Part shown: positions 45,960-54,041 of the stretch, piece by piece
Layout: each line of letters opens with the position of its first letter
How positions within the stretch are numbered: position 1 is the first letter of the stretch
Origin: Myxococcus xanthus
GTDB lineage: Bacteria; Myxococcota; Myxococcia; Myxococcales; Myxococcaceae
DNA length: 64,000 nucleotides
Reading direction: 5' to 3'
Assembly: GCF_006402735.1 (NCBI RefSeq)
Contig: NZ_CP017174.1
Coordinates: 6,490,001-6,554,000 of the forward strand
The notes under the pieces: model-generated
What the model was told of the DNA's origin: nothing
Databases searched by the model: none
Seen by the model: only the letters and a program-made list of their open reading frames with translations
Position numbers and translations under genes: made by a program

Positions 45960-47326
45960 GACTCCGCTCCACCCTTGCTTGCCTCGCGTTGCTCGCGTCC
46001 GCGTCCGCGCAGGCGGCCGGCCGTCCTCGTTACGGGGGTGAGCTGCGCGTCGCCCATGGCGGCCCGCCGGAAGTGGCCGAGCCCGCGCTGGCCGACACGC
46101 CCCTGGAAGCCACGCTGCTGGGGCTGCTCTCCCCACCGGTGTGCCGTGCCACGCGGGACGGCGGCTTCGAGCCCGCGCTCGCGCGGGAGCTGTCACGCCC
46201 CACGCCCCAGTCCCTGCGCATCACCCTGCCCGGCCCCGCGTCCGCCACCGCGCTCGCGCGTGCATGGATGCGGCTGGCGAGCAACGACGGTGCATCACCG
46301 TACCGGGCCCTCTTCCATCCGCTGCGCGGTGAGGCGCGGCAGGTGACGCCCCAGGGCGCCACGCTGGAGCTGACGCTGGCCTACCCCTGGCCGGACCTCG
46401 AGCGCGCGTTGTGCCACCCGGCGCTGGCGCCGCCCGCCTCCGCCAACGCGCTTGGCCCCTTCACCGCAGCGGGACGCGGGGCCCTGGAAGCGCAGACGGC
46501 GTGGCCGCAGGGGCGCCCGTACCTGGACCGGCTGCTGCTCACCGCCACGGACCAGCGCGGCCTCTCTCGGCTGTGGTCGTCCCGGCAGGTCCAGGTGGAG
46601 CTGGGCGTCGCGTCGGAGACGGACACCACGGCCGGCGCGCCGCTCTACGCCACCTTCCTGGCGTTCTCCCCACGGCGGCTGCCCCCGGACTTCCGGCAGG
46701 CCGTGGAGAGCGCCATCGACCGCGAGGACCTGACCCGCCTCTTCGTCCAGGCGCCCGCGCAGCCCATGCCGCACCTGCTCCCGCCGGTGATGCTGGACGC
46801 GCCCGCGCGCCCCCGGCCGGCCGCGCCGCCGGCGAGCCCCGCGAGGACGGTGACGCTGCGCTACGATGCATCGGTGGAGGACCAGCGCGCGGTGGCGGAG
46901 CGCATCCAGGTGAAGCTGCACGAGCGCGGCTACACCGTGGCGTTGGAGGCGCTCCCACGCGCGGCCCTGCGCGCCCGCTGGGCCCAGGGTGACTTCGAGC
47001 TGATGCTGCACGCGCTGCTGCTGCCCCCCATCCCCGGTCCCGCGCTGGCGGTGGTGCTGGACGCGGGTGGGCGCAAGGACTTGCTGGGCGTGGAGTTGCC
47101 CGCCATCGGCGCGCTCCCGTCCTCCGCGGCGCGTGACGCGCGGGCACGCGAGCGGGCCCTGGCCCTGGCCGCGTCCGTGCCCCTGGTGCCCCTGTACGCG
47201 CAGGGGCTGGGAATGCGCTTCGCTCCGGACGTGGGCGGGGTGATGATGGACGCACAAGGCCTGCCCTCGCTGGACGGACTGCACGTGCTTCCAGCGGAGG
47301 GGACGGCGATGGGAGGACGTCCTTGA
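45956..47326 (+). CDS. Family 5 solute-binding-like periplasmic protein
   Basis: Protein of 456 residues with a Sec signal (LACLALLASASAQAAG). RYGGELRVAHGGPPE near the start, DFRQAVESAIDREDL and later TVTLRYDASVEDQRAVAERIQVKLHERG show the two-lobed family 5 fold of oligopeptide or nickel binding proteins. It is shorter than usual (about 500-550), with lost loops. No ABC permease or ATPase is adjacent. It ends 10 bp before crdS, which suggests it presents a ligand to that kinase instead of to a transporter; this is inference. Confidence 0.78.
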   Translation: MRLRSTLACLALLASASAQAAGRPRYGGELRVAHGGPPEVAEPALADTPLEATLLGLLSPPVCRATRDGGFEPALARELSRPTPQSLRITLPGPASATALARAWMRLASNDGASPYRALFHPLRGEARQVTPQGATLELTLAYPWPDLERALCHPALAPPASANALGPFTAAGRGALEAQTAWPQGRPYLDRLLLTATDQRGLSRLWSSRQVQVELGVASETDTTAGAPLYATFLAFSPRRLPPDFRQAVESAIDREDLTRLFVQAPAQPMPHLLPPVMLDAPARPRPAAPPASPARTVTLRYDASVEDQRAVAERIQVKLHERGYTVALEALPRAALRARWAQGDFELMLHALLLPPIPGPALAVVLDAGGRKDLLGVELPAIGALPSSAARDARARERALALAASVPLVPLYAQGLGMRFAPDVGGVMMDAQGLPSLDGLHVLPAEGTAMGGRP

Positions 47327-47336
47327 GGAGAACGGC

Positions 47337-48986
47337 ATGCGCTTGAGGACGCGGCTGGCGCTCGCCTTCGCCCTGCTGGCCCTGGTTCCGCTCGCGGTCG
47401 TCGTGCCCCCCACCCTCACCCGCCTGCGCGACACGTTGTCGCGCGAGTTGGACGCGCGCATGGAGGCCGCCACCGCCTCCGCGCAGGAGTCACTGGAACG
47501 CTCCGGCGCCACGGCCCGCCGCGCGGTGGAGGAGCTGGTGGACAGCACCAGCATGGAGGACCTGGCCCGCGAGGCCCGCGACCGCCCCACCCGCGCCATC
47601 CAGGCCGGCACCGCCGAGGCCCTGATGAAGAGCCGCGGCCTGAGCGTGCTGGCCCTCTTCGACCGCGAAGGAAGAGTGCTCTCCTCCGGCCACCTGCCCG
47701 CGCGCCGGGGAGACCCGGACCCGGCCCTCTTCGCCGTCACCCGGCTGAAGTCACCCCGTCCCGTGCCAGTGCGCGTGGAGGTGCGCACGGCCTCCGGACT
47801 CCGTCAGCTCCCGGCGCTCGTCACCGCGCGCCCGGTGGACTTCGGGGACTTTCGGATGTGGGCCGTGGGCGGCGTGCTGCTCGATGAGAGCCTGGCGCAG
47901 CACCTGGCCCGCCTCACCCAGACGCAGGTGACACTGCTTGCGGGTGACACGCCCCTGGCCAGCGCGGGCACCGCCGAACCGCCGACGGTGACGAAGGCGC
48001 TGCCGCTGGGAGAAGCGGCCACGGTGCAGCTCGTCTTCAGCCGCGCGGCCGCGCGTGAAGCGGAACAGGGCGTCATGCGCGCCTTCCTCCTGCTGGCGGC
48101 GCTGGGCGGCACTTTCGCGGTGCTGCTGGGCCTGCTGGTGTCCCGGTGGATGACGCGGCCAGTGGAGGCCCTCACCGAGGGCGCCCGGCGCGTGGCCGAA
48201 GGCGCGCTGGAGTCCCAGGTGACGGTGGAGGCCAGCGGCGAGGTGGGCGAGCTCGTGCGGACGTTCAACCGCATGACATCCGAGCTGAAGGCCACCACCG
48301 AGCGGCTGATGGCCAGCGAGCGCATCGCCGCGTGGCAGGAAGTGGCGCGGCGACTGGCCCACGAAATCAAGAACCCGCTGACGCCCATCCGCATGTCGCT
48401 GGAGACGCTCCAGGCCGCGCAAGAAGCGAAGCACCCACGCTTCCCAGACATGTTCAAGGAGAGCGCGGGCGTGGTGCTGGAGGAAGTGGACCGGCTGCGC
48501 CGCATCGTCGACGAGTTCAGCCACTTCGCGCGGATGCCCAAGCCGCAGCTGGCGCCCGTGGACCTGGGCGAGCTGGCGCAGAGCGTGCTGGCGCTGTACG
48601 CCACGCCTCCGGCCGGCATCCAGATTCTGCCCACGCTCCAGACGGGCGTGGTGGCGCGGGCGGACCGCGACCAGCTCACCCAGGTGCTGGTGAACCTGGT
48701 GAAGAACGCCGAGGAGGCCATGGCGTCCACGGGCGGCACCCTGCGCGTGCGCGTACGCTCCACCGAAGCCGACGCCATCGTCGAGGTGGAGGACAGCGGC
48801 CCCGGCATTCCCCTGGAGCACCGCGCTCGCGTTTTCGAGCCCTACTTCACCACCAAGGACGGCGGCACCGGCCTGGGGCTGGCCATCGCCTCGCGCATCC
48901 TCCAGGAGCACGGCGGCAAGCTGGAGCTTGGCGGAGAGCCCGGCCACGGCGCGCGCTTCAGCCTCGTGCTGCCGCGCGCGGCCTGA
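47337..48986 (+). CDS. crdS: CrdS-like NtrB/NtrY-type sensor histidine kinase
   Basis: Protein of 549 residues. Membrane helices at about 7-25 and 241-262 bracket a ~210-residue periplasmic sensor domain, followed by HAMP (about 262-315), HisKA with phospho-His in RLAHEIKNPLTPIRMSLE, and HATPase (N-box LVNLVKNAEEA, G-boxes EDSGPGI and GTGLGLAI). Ribosome site GAGGAGA. No receiver gene is adjacent. In M. xanthus CrdS is an orphan kinase phosphorylating CrdA; kinase type, orphan state and synteny with crdA and the next genes support this identity. Confidence 0.8.
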   Translation: MRLRTRLALAFALLALVPLAVVVPPTLTRLRDTLSRELDARMEAATASAQESLERSGATARRAVEELVDSTSMEDLAREARDRPTRAIQAGTAEALMKSRGLSVLALFDREGRVLSSGHLPARRGDPDPALFAVTRLKSPRPVPVRVEVRTASGLRQLPALVTARPVDFGDFRMWAVGGVLLDESLAQHLARLTQTQVTLLAGDTPLASAGTAEPPTVTKALPLGEAATVQLVFSRAAAREAEQGVMRAFLLLAALGGTFAVLLGLLVSRWMTRPVEALTEGARRVAEGALESQVTVEASGEVGELVRTFNRMTSELKATTERLMASERIAAWQEVARRLAHEIKNPLTPIRMSLETLQAAQEAKHPRFPDMFKESAGVVLEEVDRLRRIVDEFSHFARMPKPQLAPVDLGELAQSVLALYATPPAGIQILPTLQTGVVARADRDQLTQVLVNLVKNAEEAMASTGGTLRVRVRSTEADAIVEVEDSGPGIPLEHRARVFEPYFTTKDGGTGLGLAIASRILQEHGGKLELGGEPGHGARFSLVLPRAA

Positions 48987-48987
48987 C

Positions 48988-49812
48988 TCAGACGCCGCGC
49001 TCCGCGAAGCGGACGTGGACCAGCGCGGGCAACCGCTCCTTCACCCAGGGCAGCACGTTGAGGCCGTTGTAACCGTACCGGAAGAAGCCCCGCGGGAAGG
49101 TGTAGGGCTTCAATTCCACCTGGCGGATTCGCGGCTCCCACCGCCGCAGCGTCGCCTCCAGCGCGTCGCGGTTGATGCCCCAGGGCATGGGTGGCACCTG
49201 GTACGCGCGGGTGCGGCGCAGCCCCTTGAGCGTGCGCCGCGAGAACCAGCGGGGAATCGAGTCGAAGAGGAGCTCGGCGCCCGGGAAGCGCTCGGCGATG
49301 TCCACGATGAGCCGACGGACATCGTCTTCCTCGAAGTACATGAAGAGGCCCTGGGCGACGATGAACACGCCCTTGCTGGCGTCCACGCGGTTCATCCATG
49401 CGTGGTCCAGGGCGCTCACCGGGAAGTGCATCAGCCGCTCGTTCGGCGTGAGGAAGCGCTCCCGGATGGCCACGGCTTCCGGAAGGTCCACGCTCAGCCA
49501 GCGCAGCTGCCCGTTGTCCAGCCGCTGCGCCTGCGTCTCCAGCCCTTCTCCCAGCGACACCACGAAGCCGTCAGGGTGCGTGGCCAGCCACGCGCGAATG
49601 CCCCGGTCCATCGCCACCGCGCGAATCGCGAGGGACGGCTCCGCACGGCCAAAGGACTTCTCGAAGTCGTAGTCGATGGCGCCGTAGATGCGCAGCGCCT
49701 CCGCGTCCTTCAGGACGCCGTCCGGCCGCTTCGCCTCCCCTGCCCGGCAGTGCAGCGTCCAGAGCATCGTCTCCGGAATCCCCGTGAGGTTCGGCACGTA
49801 CCGCGTCTGCAT
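48988..49812 (-). CDS. Class I SAM-dependent methyltransferase (leucine carboxyl methyltransferase family)
   Basis: Protein of 274 residues. It has GFVVSLGEGLETQAQRLD (the SAM-binding motif I of LCMT/PPM-type enzymes; GEGLETQ is the key run), WLSVDLPEAVAIRERF (motif with acidic ribose contact) and GLFMYFEEDDVRRL. The substrate is unknown; bacterial members often act on polyketides or small molecules. Strong ribosome site GGAGGA before the ATG at 49812. It converges with crdS across only 1 bp. Confidence 0.87.
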   Translation of the reverse strand: MQTRYVPNLTGIPETMLWTLHCRAGEAKRPDGVLKDAEALRIYGAIDYDFEKSFGRAEPSLAIRAVAMDRGIRAWLATHPDGFVVSLGEGLETQAQRLDNGQLRWLSVDLPEAVAIRERFLTPNERLMHFPVSALDHAWMNRVDASKGVFIVAQGLFMYFEEDDVRRLIVDIAERFPGAELLFDSIPRWFSRRTLKGLRRTRAYQVPPMPWGINRDALEATLRRWEPRIRQVELKPYTFPRGFFRYGYNGLNVLPWVKERLPALVHVRFAERGV

Positions 49813-49878
49813 CGTCGTCCTCCTGGCAGGTTGCCCCGGATCAATGACGCCTCCCCAGAAGGAAACCCGCCAGGCGCC

Positions 49879-50211
49879 TCAGTGCGCCGCCGACTTGGAG
49901 AAGGTGTTGATGACGATGACGCCCGCCAGGATGAGCCCGATGCCTACGAGCGCGGGGACGTCCAACCGCTGGCCATGAAGGAGCCACGCCACGCCGGAGA
50001 CGAGGACGATGCCCGCCCCGGACCAGATGGCGTAGGCGATGCCCGTGGGAATGGTCCGCAGCGCGAAGGACAGACAGAAGAAGGCCACGCCGTAGCCCAG
50101 CACCACGAGGATGGACGGCCCCAGCCGCGTGAAGCCGTTGGAGCTCTTGAGCGCCGAGGTCGCCACCACCTCGGCCACGATGGCAATCCCCAGATAGACC
50201 GCGTTGTGCAT
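49879..50211 (-). CDS. Small multidrug resistance (SMR) transporter
   Basis: Protein of 110 residues with four membrane helices. The conserved Glu of the first helix is in AIVAEVVATSALK, followed by AYAIWSGAGIVLVS, diagnostic of EmrE/QacE-type SMR proton antiporters of cationic drugs or guanidinium. It works as an antiparallel dimer. The ATG at 50211 gives the family length; the longer in-frame extension is not SMR. The gap to the next gene holds a terminator. Confidence 0.92.
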   Translation of the reverse strand: MHNAVYLGIAIVAEVVATSALKSSNGFTRLGPSILVVLGYGVAFFCLSFALRTIPTGIAYAIWSGAGIVLVSGVAWLLHGQRLDVPALVGIGLILAGVIVINTFSKSAAH

Positions 50212-50277
50212 GAGCCGCCTCCGCGGGCCTCTATAACCACCGGCTCCGAAGGCGGCCCGCGCGAACGTCCGAAACGA

Positions 50278-50314
50278 GAAGGCCCGCGGTCTCTCAAGGA
50301 GACCACGGGCCTTC
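50278..50314 (-). terminator. Terminator of the Pro/Ala/Phe repeat protein gene
   Basis: GAAGGCCCGCGGTCTC and GAGACCACGGGCCTTC form a 16-bp stem with one mismatch and a 5-nt loop. On the minus strand it is followed by TCGTTTCGG. It lies 34 bp past the stop at 50349. Confidence 0.75.
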
Positions 50315-50348
50315 GGAACTTCAGCAGCGGCCAGGGCCGCGCTCGGGC

Positions 50349-52433
50349 TCAGTCCTTGACGGGCGTGGCCTTGAGGGCCGCCTTGCCTTCCTTCACGTAG
50401 ACCTGGAAGCGCACCGTCTTGCACGCGTACTTCTGGACGAGCTGCTCCTTGTTCTTGCGGAGCTTCTGCACGAACTTGTCGTACGTCAGGCCGTCCGCCG
50501 CCTCGCCACACCGCTCACGGGTGGTGAGGAACTCACGGAAGACCTCCTGGAAGTGCTGCTCGTCGGTGAGCGCCACCGCGGAGTTGCCCAGGCCCGGCAG
50601 CGGAATCGCGGCGGGCTGAGGGGCGGAGCGCGGCGGCGGCATGGGAATGGCGTCCGACGTCGGGGGCCGCGCGCTGGCCTGGAGCAGCTCGCGCGGAATC
50701 GCCGCCACGCGCGTCGTCTCCGGGCTGTCCGGTGCGGCCTGGGAGGCCGCCAGGGCGAAGGGGTCCGCCGCCTGCTGCAGCGAGTACGCCGCCGTGGGCT
50801 GGTCCTCGAAGGCGAACGCACCCCGGCGAGGGGATGCGGGCGACAGCGGCTCGGGCCCACCGAAGGCCTCGGACGAGGACTCGAACGGCATCGCCCCCGC
50901 GTGCGCGGGCGGATGCTGCGGCGGCGCGGGGAACGGGAACGCCTCGGCCGAGCCGAAGGGGTCCGCTGCGGGCGCGGGCGCCGGAGGGGCAAAGGCGAAC
51001 GGGGCCGCCGCGGGGGCAGGAGGCGGCGGGGCGAACGCGAACGGATCGCCCAGGGGCGCCTGCGCCGGGGGCGACATCGCGAACGGGTCTCCCGACGGCG
51101 GCGGCGCCTGCAGCGCGAACGGGTCGGCGGCGGGCGCGGGGGCCGGGGGGGCAAAGGCGAACGGGTCGGCGGCGGGCGCGGGGGCCGGGGGGGCAAAGGC
51201 GAACGGGTCGGCGGCGGGCGCCGGAGCGGCCGGCGGCGGCGCGAAAGCGAACGGGTCCGCGGCGGGCGCCGGAGCCGCGGGCGGCGGGGCGAAGGCGAAC
51301 GGGTCCGCGGCAGGCGCCGGAGCGGCCGGCGGCTGCGTGACAGCGGCCGGAGCAGGCACCGCGGCCATGGCGGCCGACAGGCTCAGCGTGTCGGAGCTGC
51401 CACTGGACGCCTCCGCGTCAGCCGCCTTGCGGCCGGAGCCCATCATCAGCGTCCACAGGAGGCTCAGGCCCAGCAGGCCCGCCAGGGCGAACAGCGCGTT
51501 CTGCTGATACGCGGCCAGCGTGCCCAGCACCGGCTGCGTGCTGGCGATGGCGAGCACCTCCAGCGGCGTGCTGGCCAGCGCTCGGCGCGAGCCCACCATC
51601 AACGGCGCGCTCCCGCCCAGGGGATCATCCTGGGTGAAGACGGGCAGCGCCACCGGGCCCAGCTCCAGGAACTTGCCGGTGCTCAGCACCACACCCGAGG
51701 CATCCGCGGCGACCTTCGTCAGCGAGCCTTCCGCCAGCAGCTTCTGCGGACCGGCGACGCCTGCCAGCGCGTCGCCCTTCACCAGCGCCAGCGCGGCCAC
51801 GCCCGACGCCTGGACGGCGGCCTCCAGCCCGCCCTCGTCCAGCAGCGGCGCCCCCAGCACCAGCGTCACCGCCGGCGACCCGGCGGTCCACGCCAGCGGC
51901 ACCGCGGCGAACGCATGCGGCGCACCGAAGGCATCCACCACGCTGGCCCCGGACTTGACGAGGCTCACCACGTCCAGCTTCGCCGCGTCCGAGGACGGCT
52001 CGGCCCCGGCCACCGCGTGGAACTGCATGTCCTGGGCGACCACGGCCACCACCGCGCCCTTGAGTTCCTGGGGAATCAAGGCTTCGACGGCGCTGCGCAC
52101 CGCGGCGAAGCGCTCGGCGGTAAAGGCGCGGGCGGCGCCAGCTTCCGCCTCGGCGCGCTCACGCTCGCGCTGGTTGCGCGGCGCGGGCTGCTCCGGAAGC
52201 GGCGGCGCGGCGGCGGACACCACTTCCGGCATGGCCGCGAGCTTCAGCGCCAGCGACTGCACTTCGGCACGACGAGAATCCACACGGCGCGCCACCTCGG
52301 CGGCGCCCGCGGAAGCCTGGGCCGATGCTCCGGCGACGGCGCGCTCGCGCAGCGGTCCCGACAGCATCGGCAGATGAGCAACGCCCAGTCCGATGACCAG
52401 GAATGCGAAGACGAGGAACTTGAGGCGGACCAT
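50349..52433 (-). CDS. MXAN_5187-like membrane protein with Pro/Ala-Asp-Pro-Phe repeats
   Basis: Protein of 694 residues. A membrane helix at the N-terminus (FLVFAFLVIGLGVAH), an extracytoplasmic sensor-like domain (about 25-315), a second helix (NALFALAGLLGLSLLWTLMM, about 318-337), then a cytoplasmic low-complexity region built on PAPAADPFAFAPP units (about 380-530) and a conserved C-terminal domain (EEQHFQEVF-like DEQHFQEVFREFLTTRERCG; KYACKTVRFQVYVKEGKAAL). The C-terminal domain fits a family I recall as named after M. xanthus MXAN_5187. Function unknown; signalling or scaffold is likely. Start at 52433. Confidence 0.7.
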   Translation of the reverse strand: MVRLKFLVFAFLVIGLGVAHLPMLSGPLRERAVAGASAQASAGAAEVARRVDSRRAEVQSLALKLAAMPEVVSAAAPPLPEQPAPRNQRERERAEAEAGAARAFTAERFAAVRSAVEALIPQELKGAVVAVVAQDMQFHAVAGAEPSSDAAKLDVVSLVKSGASVVDAFGAPHAFAAVPLAWTAGSPAVTLVLGAPLLDEGGLEAAVQASGVAALALVKGDALAGVAGPQKLLAEGSLTKVAADASGVVLSTGKFLELGPVALPVFTQDDPLGGSAPLMVGSRRALASTPLEVLAIASTQPVLGTLAAYQQNALFALAGLLGLSLLWTLMMGSGRKAADAEASSGSSDTLSLSAAMAAVPAPAAVTQPPAAPAPAADPFAFAPPPAAPAPAADPFAFAPPPAAPAPAADPFAFAPPAPAPAADPFAFAPPAPAPAADPFALQAPPPSGDPFAMSPPAQAPLGDPFAFAPPPPAPAAAPFAFAPPAPAPAADPFGSAEAFPFPAPPQHPPAHAGAMPFESSSEAFGGPEPLSPASPRRGAFAFEDQPTAAYSLQQAADPFALAASQAAPDSPETTRVAAIPRELLQASARPPTSDAIPMPPPRSAPQPAAIPLPGLGNSAVALTDEQHFQEVFREFLTTRERCGEAADGLTYDKFVQKLRKNKEQLVQKYACKTVRFQVYVKEGKAALKATPVKD
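50930..51345. repeat. In-gene tandem repeats encoding PADPFAFAPP-type units
   Basis: Imperfect repeats of about 36-45 bp, including two almost identical adjacent units around 51116-51205 with GGGGGGG runs. Units encode Pro/Ala stretches ending DPFAFAPP. Length variation between strains is likely. Confidence 0.8.
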
Positions 52434-52519
52434 CGCCGTCCTTTTAGCCCGAGGTTGAAGGGTTCCGCTTATAGCGTTCACCGTTCGGCCCCAGCAAGAT
52501 TCGGGCACTGGACAAGACA

Positions 52520-52557
52520 AGCCCGGCCGCCAGGTGTACGACCTGGAAGGCCGGGCT
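52520..52557 (-). terminator. Terminator of hpf
   Basis: AGCCCGGCC (52520-52528) pairs with GGCCGGGCT (52549-52557); an inner CCAGGT/ACCTGG pair extends the structure. On the minus strand TTGTCTTGTCC follows. It starts 21 bp after the hpf stop. Confidence 0.8.
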
Positions 52558-52577
52558 CTTGCCGCCGCCAACCGCGA

Positions 52578-52937
52578 TTAGTAGGTGGGAACGTCGGCCG
52601 CCACGTCCTCGGGCAGGCCGTTGGTGTGGACATCGCGCCGCTTCCCCAGCATGCGCTTGAGGCTCGTCTCCAACCGGTCACGCGATGCGTCGATGGCGGG
52701 GAACAACGAGTCCGCCGTCTCCGTCACATGCACCGAGGAGAGCCCGGGCAGTCGCACCGTAACCCGGCATTCCTTGTCCATGCCGCCCTTGGGCCCATTG
52801 GTGTCCACCAGCGAGATGTCGATTTCCGCTGCCTCGTCATCCGCGAACCGTTCGATATGGCGCACCAGGTGTTCGTCGACATACGACTTGAGAGCATCCG
52901 ACAGGTTCAGGTGCACTCCACGCAGCAACACCTTCAT
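52578..52937 (-). CDS. hpf: Ribosome hibernation-promoting factor (HPF/RaiA family)
   Basis: Protein of 119 residues with the YfiA/HPF fold: LRGVHLNLSDALKSYVDEHLVRHIERF at the start, a central strand set (CRVTVRLPGLSSVHVTETADSLFPAID) and a helix with DRLETSLKRMLGKRRD. It binds the 30S decoding site and stabilises idle ribosomes in stationary phase or development. It is the short form without the C-terminal dimerisation domain. Very strong ribosome site GGAGGA. Divergent from the response regulator gene. Confidence 0.9.
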   Translation of the reverse strand: MKVLLRGVHLNLSDALKSYVDEHLVRHIERFADDEAAEIDISLVDTNGPKGGMDKECRVTVRLPGLSSVHVTETADSLFPAIDASRDRLETSLKRMLGKRRDVHTNGLPEDVAADVPTY

Positions 52938-53106
52938 GGCATTTCCTCCGAGCCCAAAGATGGGCAGCCTGACGCCCGGTGGTGAGCCACCCCCTCCCTA
53001 TTCATGGAGCCCCCATGGCGCTCCCCTGCTCTCCGGCCGGCTGGGCAGCGAAGCGCTCGCATCCGGGAAGGACGAATCCCCACCGCCGCGCGGGTTTCTC
53101 AAGGGC

Positions 53107-53469
53107 ATGGGCGCCGAACGAATCAAGGTCTTGCTGGTCGAGGACGACGGGGACAGCCGGGAGCTGCTGGCGGAGCTGCTGGAGTCGGAGTTCGACGTGA
53201 AGACGGCCACGGATGGCCTGGCCGGCCTCAAGATGTTCGAGGCCGAGCACCCGGACGTGGTGGTGACGGACGAATCCCTCCCAGGCATGTGCGGCACCGA
53301 ACTCGCGCAGAAGGTCAAGGAGCGCGAACCCCGGGCCCGCGTCATCCTCGTGTCCGGTTACACACAGGTGCAGGGCTCCGAACACTGTGACGTGGTGCTG
53401 CGCAAGCCCATCGACGTAGAGCGCCTCAGCGCCGCGGTGTGCAGGCTGGGCGACGAAGCGCGACACTGA
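53107..53469 (+). CDS. Single-domain response regulator
   Basis: Protein of 120 residues consisting only of a receiver: IKVLLVEDDGDSRELLAELL, phospho-acceptor Asp in VVVTDESLPGM, Ser/Thr in VILVSGY and Lys in VVLRKPID. No output domain, so it works like CheY or a phosphorelay intermediate. The partner kinase is unknown; none is adjacent. The weak ribosome site leaves the start slightly uncertain. It lies 169 bp from the divergent hpf start. Confidence 0.87.
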   Translation: MGAERIKVLLVEDDGDSRELLAELLESEFDVKTATDGLAGLKMFEAEHPDVVVTDESLPGMCGTELAQKVKEREPRARVILVSGYTQVQGSEHCDVVLRKPIDVERLSAAVCRLGDEARH

Positions 53470-53552
53470 ACAAAGTGACGGGCCCTGGGTGCCGTCCACG
53501 GAACCCAGACCTACTATTTCCCTCCAGACACCCACGGGCAGGAGGGACGGCG

Positions 53553-54035
53553 ATGAAATACTGTGCGAGGTGCGGCTCCGAGTATCAGGACGGCGTCAAC
53601 GCGTGCGCTGACTGTCCAGGCAACCCGCTCCTCGTGAGCGCGGAGGAGATGCGCAGCAGGGGGCTGCCGCTCCCGCATGAGCTGGATACCCGCGTCTTCG
53701 TCCGGGCCGGCTCCGCGGAGGACCCCTTCACCGCCGAGGTCTACACGCAGCTCCTCCAGGACGCGCACATCCCCGTCCTGGTACGCGCTGGCCGCTCGGG
53801 CGTCGTAGACAAGCTGACCACCGGCAACGTGCTGCCCTGGTGGGAAATCCACGTCCCCGCCGACCAGCAGGTCCGGGCCACGACGCTGATTGAGCAGGAG
53901 CGCCTGCGGGAGCTGGCCACCAACGACGAGGCCGCGGCCGCCGCCGAGGCCGAGGAGCGGGAGACCGAATCCCCCGCCGCCGAGGCCGAGGAGCGGGAGA
54001 CCGAATCCCCCGCCGCGCCGCCACCGGCCTACTGA
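53553..54035 (+). CDS. Zinc-ribbon protein with DUF2007-like domain and acidic tail
   Basis: Protein of 160 residues. N-terminal zinc ribbon CARCGSEYQDGVNACADCPG (two CxxC knuckles). The middle (DPFTAEVYTQLLQDAHIPVLV ... WWEIHVPADQQVRATTLIEQ) has the pattern of the DUF2007 putative signal-transducing domain. The tail is acidic with two copies of AEAEERETESPA. Good ribosome site GGAGGG. Role unknown; many such proteins are cytoplasmic and growth-phase regulated. It converges with the DUF1460 gene. Confidence 0.72.
   Translation: MKYCARCGSEYQDGVNACADCPGNPLLVSAEEMRSRGLPLPHELDTRVFVRAGSAEDPFTAEVYTQLLQDAHIPVLVRAGRSGVVDKLTTGNVLPWWEIHVPADQQVRATTLIEQERLRELATNDEAAAAAEAEERETESPAAEAEERETESPAAPPPAY
53943..54014 (+). 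repeat. Two identical 36-bp tandem repeats in the acidic tail
   Basis: Units 53943-53978 and 53979-54014 are identical and encode AEAEERETESPA. Identity at every base suggests a recent duplication. Confidence 0.85.
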
Positions 54036-54041
54036 ACGCGC

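Noticed and set aside
50930..51345. Periodic repeats considered as a CRISPR-like array
   Set aside because: The repeats are in frame, encode Pro/Ala-Asp-Pro-Phe units inside one protein and have no distinct spacers or cas genes.
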